A stretch of 64,000 nt of DNA, taken from positions 8,308,802 to 8,372,801 of the forward strand of contig NC_045145.1 in the NCBI RefSeq assembly GCF_008831285.2, in the 5' to 3' direction. The stretch's first letter is position 1, and each line of letters begins with the position of its first letter. This stretch comes from Nymphaea colorata. Its lineage: Eukaryota; Streptophyta; Magnoliopsida; Nymphaeales; Nymphaeaceae. A model generated the notes under the pieces. The model was not told the origin of the DNA. It did not search any database and was given only the letters and a program-made list of their open reading frames with translations. Positions 58,390 to 64,000 of this stretch are shown here, one piece after another. The position numbers and the translations under genes were made by a program.

Positions 58390-58441
58390 TTTTTTCTTTT
58401 TTTTTTTTTTTGGGGGGGGGGGGGGCGGTAGGGGGGAGGTG
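58389..58441 (+). repeat. T run followed by G run
   Basis: About 18 T with a C interruption, then 14 G, cggta, gggggga. The G side has enough guanine runs to form a quadruplex on the plus strand. Homopolymers of this kind also attract assembly error. Confidence 0.8.
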
Positions 58442-59160
58442 TGTTGTCTTCGGTTTCAGGCAATAGGTTGTTAAACTCTCACTCACCCAAAAATCAAAGA
58501 GAAGTAGATTGATAGAGAAAATGCAAGGTGTAGAAGCAGTTAGAGTTGTTATGCAGAACAAATAAGGGATGGAGATCTAAGGGCTTACTTTATCTTGGTT
58601 TGACAAGAGAGGAATGGTGCATGCTGTTAGTCAATGAAGTGGTGATAAAAGTTTGAGACGACAATGTAAGGAAATAGAAGGGGGAAAGGATGATGCAGAA
58701 TATGGTAGGTTGGAATGGTGTCTAGAGCATGTTAATGGAGGAAAGAGAATTGCTTCTAATAATGTCAGCTGGTTAAGAAGACTCAAAGGAGTTCATAAAG
58801 AAAGACACAGATGTCTTGAAGGAAGACTGAGCAGATGGTAGAGGAGCTAGGATAGATAGACTAATGGTGTGCATGGATCTCTTTTTTGTGCAAGTGGAGT
58901 GGAGGACATAGAATTGTGGAGAACTTGATAATAAGATGAATTGGGTTAGTTAAGAAGTTGAAGATGATGGATGGGGATGGAATTCAAATTGTTTACTAGG
59001 TTTGGTGGCTATCTTAAGCTGCCAGATTAATCTTTGATGTGCACAATACATTTTGTTCATTTTCAGCATGTTCCTTTCCTGCTATTTTTTTTTTCCTGTA
59101 AACAAGATTTTTTTTGGTAATAAAGTCAGGGAGTGCTCCTTCCAGTGTCTCTTCATTGGT

Positions 59161-59252
59161 ACAAACCTTGTTTCCCATAATGTCCTTTTTTTTAAGGTCT
59201 CATCCAACCTTGTTTCCCATAATGTCCCTTTTTTTTTACGGTCTCATCCAAA
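59161..59252 (+). repeat. Tandem duplication of about 44 bp
   Basis: accttgtttcccataatgtc, then a T run and ggtctcatccaa, occurs twice in a row with minor differences. Confidence 0.85.
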
Positions 59253-59546
59253 CACAACCGTGTTATCCTTTGAATAAGAATGACCTAGCATACATTACAA
59301 ATCTTTTACAACATTTGATTGCCACGTTGTGCATGAAATTTTCGTACGCCAATATAGTAATGACGAAAAACACCCACAGTTAATAGAAAAAGAGTTTGTC
59401 GGGACAAAAAAGAAAATCGAAAAAGTAAGGTTTTGGTATTCGATAAAGCTTAGACCAAATGATTGTGCCAGTCCATATGTGTAGATCATTATAACCAATA
59501 TACCCTTCTGAGCAGCAAAAAAACATATTATTTTTTACGTTCATAT

Positions 59547-59823
59547 AGTTATCTCATACCTCTGTCATTATCCCATACCCACTGACTCATACCCCTAGCA
59601 TTATCCCATACTTCGACCGTTATCTCATCATACTCTTATTGTTATCTCATACTCATTGTCTCATATTCATTATCTCGTATCAGTGTGATTATCTCATACC
59701 TCTGTCGTTACTTCATATTCTTATCATTATCTCATGCCACCCCTTGTCATTATCTTAGATGTTATGAGTATGAGATAATGACAAGGATATGAAATAATGA
59801 AAAAATTTGAGATAACGACAAGG
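59547..59823 (+). repeat. Minisatellite of TTATCTCATA units with an inverted tail
   Basis: About twelve units of (g/a)ttatctcataccyctgtc, spaced mostly 17-22 bp, run from 59547 to about 59757. They are followed by the reverse complement motif (gagtatgagataatgacaag, gagataacgacaag) to 59823. The array can fold back on its own tail. Confidence 0.85.
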
Positions 59824-60403
59824 TTAAGAATATTCGCTGTGCATATGTAATGTTAGGACATTGAAATAAATATGCATATTGATAGTAGAGCCAGGGTGGC
59901 GTACAAAACTCGTCCTCATAGAAAACAGGGTGTGGTGGGTGTTTGGGGCCAAATGCCCATCCATGTGTTCAACCGTCATACAAGATAAAAAAAAATATAT
60001 TTTTGTTATTTAAAAGAGCCTGTTTGTCATTTTCACTAATGAACATGCATTCCCTGTTGAGGACTTGGACATATAACTTGCCCAATGAGCGAGACACTCC
60101 AATAAAATAACAATAATAAAAAATTCCAAAACGTCGTCTAAGGAAAGGGCAAGCTACAAATGGGCACTTCAATTTTCCAATGACATAGGCACCCAACTAT
60201 TGTCCACAACACCGCGCCTGCGTGCTTCGATAGAAAATGCTATAAAATATTCATTCAAATGACAAATCTGCAGCTTCATTCAAAATTTTTATTAATAAAA
60301 TAAAAAAAACAAACTACAGTGGGTGACAGAAAGATTGTCCATAACGGCCGGCCATCGCTGCAGGAGAGTTTAGCGCCTTTGTCCCTTGCCATCTAGCGAG
60401 AGG

Positions 60404-60574
60404 CTAAGGCGAGGCATGGCCTTTGGCCTCGCCGTTGCCCCCGGCTTGATGGGGAGGCCCACCCTCGGACCTATAGAAGTCTTGTTGTCCAGCCCTCGCC
60501 ATTGCCCGTAACGAGGGATGATGTTCTCCCTCCTGGCTTCCTCGACTGTTGCTGGATGGCAAGGGTGTGTTCAT
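60404..60574 (-). CDS. Possible small reading frame, 56 codons
   Basis: In a GC-rich island the minus strand reads MNTPLPSSNSRGSQEGEHHP at its start and ends NGEAKGHASP, stop. A polyadenylation-like aataaa on the minus strand lies about 110 bp downstream (60290). It is hydrophilic, with no signal peptide or known domain, so it may be the 3' end of a gene or a transposon-carried piece. Confidence 0.22.
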   Translation of the reverse strand: MNTPLPSSNSRGSQEGEHHPSLRAMARAGQQDFYRSEGGPPHQAGGNGEAKGHASP

Positions 60575-61489
60575 TCTGCACTCTCAAACTGTCAACATCC
60601 CCTTTCGAACCTCTATGGAAGACAACAATTAGTTTTTAATTTTTCGTTAACAAAAAATTTGGGACGAGGGCAATTTTCTTTTTGATCCTATTTATTTTAA
60701 ATACTTTAATAGAGCAGTTATTTTAGAATTAAATGAAAAAGATGACGGCCACTTGATGAGTTATGAAAGTCACTCTGTTGTTCGATATTTTCCTACGAGT
60801 TAGGTGTCGATTATTAATTTCCTTAAAAAGGAGTTCGCTCAGGTCCTGGAAAGAAGAAAAGAACATTAACGGTGGACTTTGTGGAGGGACTGGCCCTCAT
60901 CGTCACACCTTACGCCATTGTAAAGCTATACTTTTCGATTTTGACGGTATTATATAGACGCCCTGACATAACAATATTGTCACAAGAATGCGCTTGGTCA
61001 ACTTAGGAGAAAGGTAATGTGTTGTAGCTGTCAGACTTTTCAAAATTCTCGACAGTGTCTTGCCTTTATTATTATTACTGTTACATTTATTATTGTAGTT
61101 CACAAAATATGAAGGCTAAGTAAATTGAAGAGCCATGTAAATTCGTATTACGAGCCATTTTATCAATGTAATCATAGTTCGCAAAGTGTTACATGTAAAG
61201 TATTTTCAAAACTAAAGTATTAATGTCATCTAATTTTCTGAAAAACTGATCGATTTTAAATGTGGCATTTTATAAAGCATGAGCATTTTATACACCATTA
61301 AGCATGTTTACTGTATGACCCATAATTAATTCAGATAATGTTCAATTTACTCAATCGCATCAATGAGAATGTAGCATTGACTTCTAAAAAAAAGATTACC
61401 CTTCTTTAGGGGTGTGAACAAGTCGGCTAAGGAAATAAAGGCTGATACCATATGACAATGAAAAATTGATAAGGGTCCCAACCTTGCTT

Positions 61490-61640
61490 AAGCCTGGGCA
61501 TTGGGCCAGCTCTGCTCAAGCCGATAAGGAGTCGGGCTCGGGCTGATCCGATAACTTATTGGGCTGCCCCAGTGCCTTTTTTTAGAGCCCGAGTCGAGAC
61601 AGATACCCGTCAGATGCTCGACCCGACGCCCAGCCTTAAC
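61490..61640. repeat. GGGCTCGGGCT-type transposon remnant
   Basis: Short repeats of gggctcggg, its complement agcccgagtcg and gctcgacccgacg are packed in 150 bp. Such sequence is common in subterminal parts of plant DNA transposons, but no terminal repeat or target duplication could be fixed. Confidence 0.35.
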
Positions 61641-62440
61641 CGTGCCCTATCTGCCCAACAGTTTCATTTTATTTTCACTCAGTTGTGATATTGCAAAGAA
61701 GAGACATCTCTCTCTCTCCCGGTGAATTAGTTCGCCTATTTAAGACTGAGTTCTGTCAAGAAATTGTCATGCACATGAAAAACTGTACTGTACAGGTGCA
61801 CAAGCCTATGCATATAACCGGCTTAAAATATTGTGGCATAGGGCACATAAATTACTGGCTCTTGAGACCATCATAAATTTGTATCAGTATTATTAATAAT
61901 CTTCAGTAAAAACTTGATCATCACTTTTATTTGATCAGCTCTTTTTCTACTTAATCTCAAATTTTAGTCTCATGCATATTTATGATCTTTCTAATATGGT
62001 CCTCAATTTCAATAAATTGTACGTCAAAATCGATTACTATGAATTGACAAATAGAGTCATGGATACTAAGCTCGGTGTCCTGCTGGCAGTGAAATTAAAA
62101 TGTTTTATAAATATACGACAACTGAACCCTATATACGGGAGCAATAACCTAGCTGTTTAAGTTTCCCGCGAGAGATTCTTTTTTTTTTTGTTTTGTTTCA
62201 AATTTGAATAGTAGGGGATGTATCAGATTTGATATGAATGGACCTTTAGCATATTTGATTTTTCAGATATTCACATGTTCATAGTCCAATGCAAACAAAG
62301 AAGAATCTAATATCACATCAGAATCTGACTTAACTATTTCAAATTCATAAACATATTCAATCTGAATCCAATTTCAAAATTTCAATTGAATCTGATCCAA
62401 AATTCAAAATCCCTAGATGCTGGCCCAAGCTGGGGGCCCA

Positions 62441-62442
<2 letters not shown>

Positions 62443-62514
<72 letters not shown>
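62443..62514. repeat. (AT)n microsatellite
   Basis: Thirty-six uninterrupted AT units. Confidence 0.95.
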
Positions 62515-62518
<4 letters not shown>

Positions 62519-64000
62519 ACAAACAAAATTATTATTACTAATAATCAATCAATCAATATTTTGTAGTCACTTGGACCACATATTAAATAAATAACTATGT
62601 TTTTTTATGTACCCCCTCAATTTCCCTTCTTCCTCTAAATCTTCTTAATTCTTTCTCCTCTTTAATACATAAGTAAATATGAACAATTAGGTGTCGTCCT
62701 ATTTCATTGTTTGGCCCTACATTCAAAAGAAATTAGAAAGAGTGCAAGCCCTGAAGGGGTTAGAGAAAGAGATAATTGTCTTGAAGGGCTAATAATTGGG
62801 TCAATTTCTTGGGACCTGGCCATATCCAATCAGATATTTCTTTAAAACCACATCTGAACATGATTGCATGTTGTTTCTTAAAACCAAATCCAATAATATT
62901 TTTTAGTGGGACGCTAAATGTTTTTCCATATTCAACTTATTAAAAGCTATTCAGTCACCCGAATCCGATTCATTGGCATGAAAAAAGGTGTAACACAACG
63001 TTGTTCGTGGATATCCTTATTAGCCCGTATCAGCCAACACATTCGGATCAGCTCCTTGAATGTGCAATACGGGGTCAATAGTACAATTTCGTTTTCTTTT
63101 TGTATTATCTATATCTTCAATTAATTTAAAATTACGTTTAAATTCAAAAAAATGGGAAAATGTAGCAAATCAGCCGATATGGTGTATCACTGATCAATTT
63201 AATAAAATTCTAATGACGATATTTACACGACTGTTTCTGTTTGAGAACAAAATCACCAACCACAGACTTGAGATCAATTAAAGAAATCAGTCCTCGGAAG
63301 AATTTTAAAGATATTTGATAGTAAAGATATACCAAAAGAAAGTCTAGAAATAATGTTGGACAACTAGGGTCTTCATCAACTAATTTTAGTTACGAGGACA
63401 TGTAATTGAATAGTCTAAACGACGGCAAACAGAAAACCAAGTCACATATAGAAAGAGTTTGAGAGATATATGAAAATCTGAAAAAGCAAATACTGTTAAA
63501 TTGTATATTACATTTGAATCTGACATTCCTCAACCAACGTCCAGTTATGGCTTCGAAGATGGCCAATCCAAATCTCCACATAAACCAAATGTGTAATTCG
63601 ATAGTCTAAACGAAAAAAAAAAGCAAAACAAGTCATATATAGAGGAAGATTTAATTAAAGAGAGATCTTAAGATCTGGAACAAAACCAAATTGCAATTCA
63701 TCAAGAGGGACACTTTGAGAGTCAGACCTTTCCAAATTTTATGTGATAAAAAACAAAAAGATTGTAGGGTTCAGGGGAAAACCATCGGCTAGCCCGCGGT
63801 TTTTGGAAAAATTAATAGGCTTCACAGGTCATCTCTTGCGATCAGAGAAAAATAAAATAATTTTAATTTCACAAGTCATAACTTTGAGTTGCTACACGTT
63901 AGGGGGGCCTTTACGTACTGTGCACTAAGCCTCAAATTCCGTCCTCGTTCTCATATTGGTGTTGAGAACCCATGACGTCCTTTGCACTAAGCATCAAATT
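62515..64000. other. A/T-rich sequence, no gene recognised
   Basis: Only short frames without family resemblance. The phrase gttcaggggaaaaccatcgg near 63770 and a similar cagtcgtcctc-rich end suggest old repeat material, but nothing can be assigned. Confidence 0.35.

Noticed and set aside
58653-58841. 62-codon frame with RLEWCLEHVNGGKRIAS
   Set aside because: Possibly an old retroelement piece, but no motif identifies a family and flanking frames are closed.
1-64000. CRISPR arrays, rRNA, tRNA and bacterial operon signals
   Set aside because: None seen; the tandem repeats present are microsatellites, minisatellites or transposon subterminal repeats without regular unique spacers.

Overview
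The window is nuclear DNA of a flowering plant. The evidence is spliced plant-type exons with GT-AG borders (exosome subunit RRP42, a plant U-box E3 ligase), an NF-YB histone-fold gene, Ty1/copia retrotransposons, several hAT transposons, a PIF/Harbinger-like element, a CACTA terminus and long (AT)n and (CT)n microsatellites. The species cannot be named from the sequence. There is no operon, CRISPR array or prokaryotic gene organisation. Most of the window is transposable elements at different stages of decay, nested in introns and in each other.

Region 1, about 1-16.4 kb: a minus-strand RRP42 gene. Coding exons 1-4 are at 11009-11134, 10831-10887, 7701-7793 and 4389-4467; the later exons must lie left of base 1 or be lost. 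A probable untranslated first exon and promoter lie near 15951-16390. Its introns hold a decayed hAT transposase (1026-3549), a second hAT remnant (about 5690-6909), two copies of a short hAT-type MITE (3960-4290, 5099-5501) and two members of a GTACC-rich element (6109-6507, 12400-13540).

Region 2, 16.4-31.8 kb: a CACTA terminus; a rearranged copia fragment whose gag and pol pieces face opposite ways; one copy (18497-20271) of a 1.8-kb dispersed repeat; a minus-strand hAT transposase pseudogene (21549-23876) whose left terminus begins exactly where that repeat stops; a broken U-box gene exon (24415-24750); a GC-rich stretch; and a second, minus-strand copia remnant (about 27.5-31.3 kb). That remnant is split by a third MITE copy (28820-29193) and by a PIF/Harbinger-like element (29831-31079) with a perfect TAA target duplication, a remarkable cluster of palindromes and an apparent captured gene segment. 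A 152-bp hAT MITE with a perfect 8-bp target duplication lies at 31613-31764.

Region 3, 31849-38589: a complete-length minus-strand copia element with 400/406-bp LTRs and a perfect 5-bp duplication (gaccc), but with in-frame stops and no visible CCHC zinc knuckle in Gag.

Region 4, 38.6-64 kb: an unrecognised 182-codon reading frame; a truncated NF-YB-like gene behind a TATA box (40266-40484); a structurally complete hAT element (45279-48747) with a 10-bp terminal inverted repeat and a perfect 8-bp duplication but a dead transposase; a G-poor, strongly strand-asymmetric stretch with an LTR-like promoter and the inverted second copy of the 1.8-kb repeat (51530-53305); a fourth hAT pseudogene (about 54070-56110); and mostly non-coding DNA with tandem repeats to the end.

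Only RRP42 and possibly the NF-YB-like gene look like working host genes. No new multi-gene system is evident. The most unusual signals are the palindrome cluster and gene capture inside the Harbinger-like element, the short MITE families with recognisable target duplications, and the minimal NF-YB-like protein.
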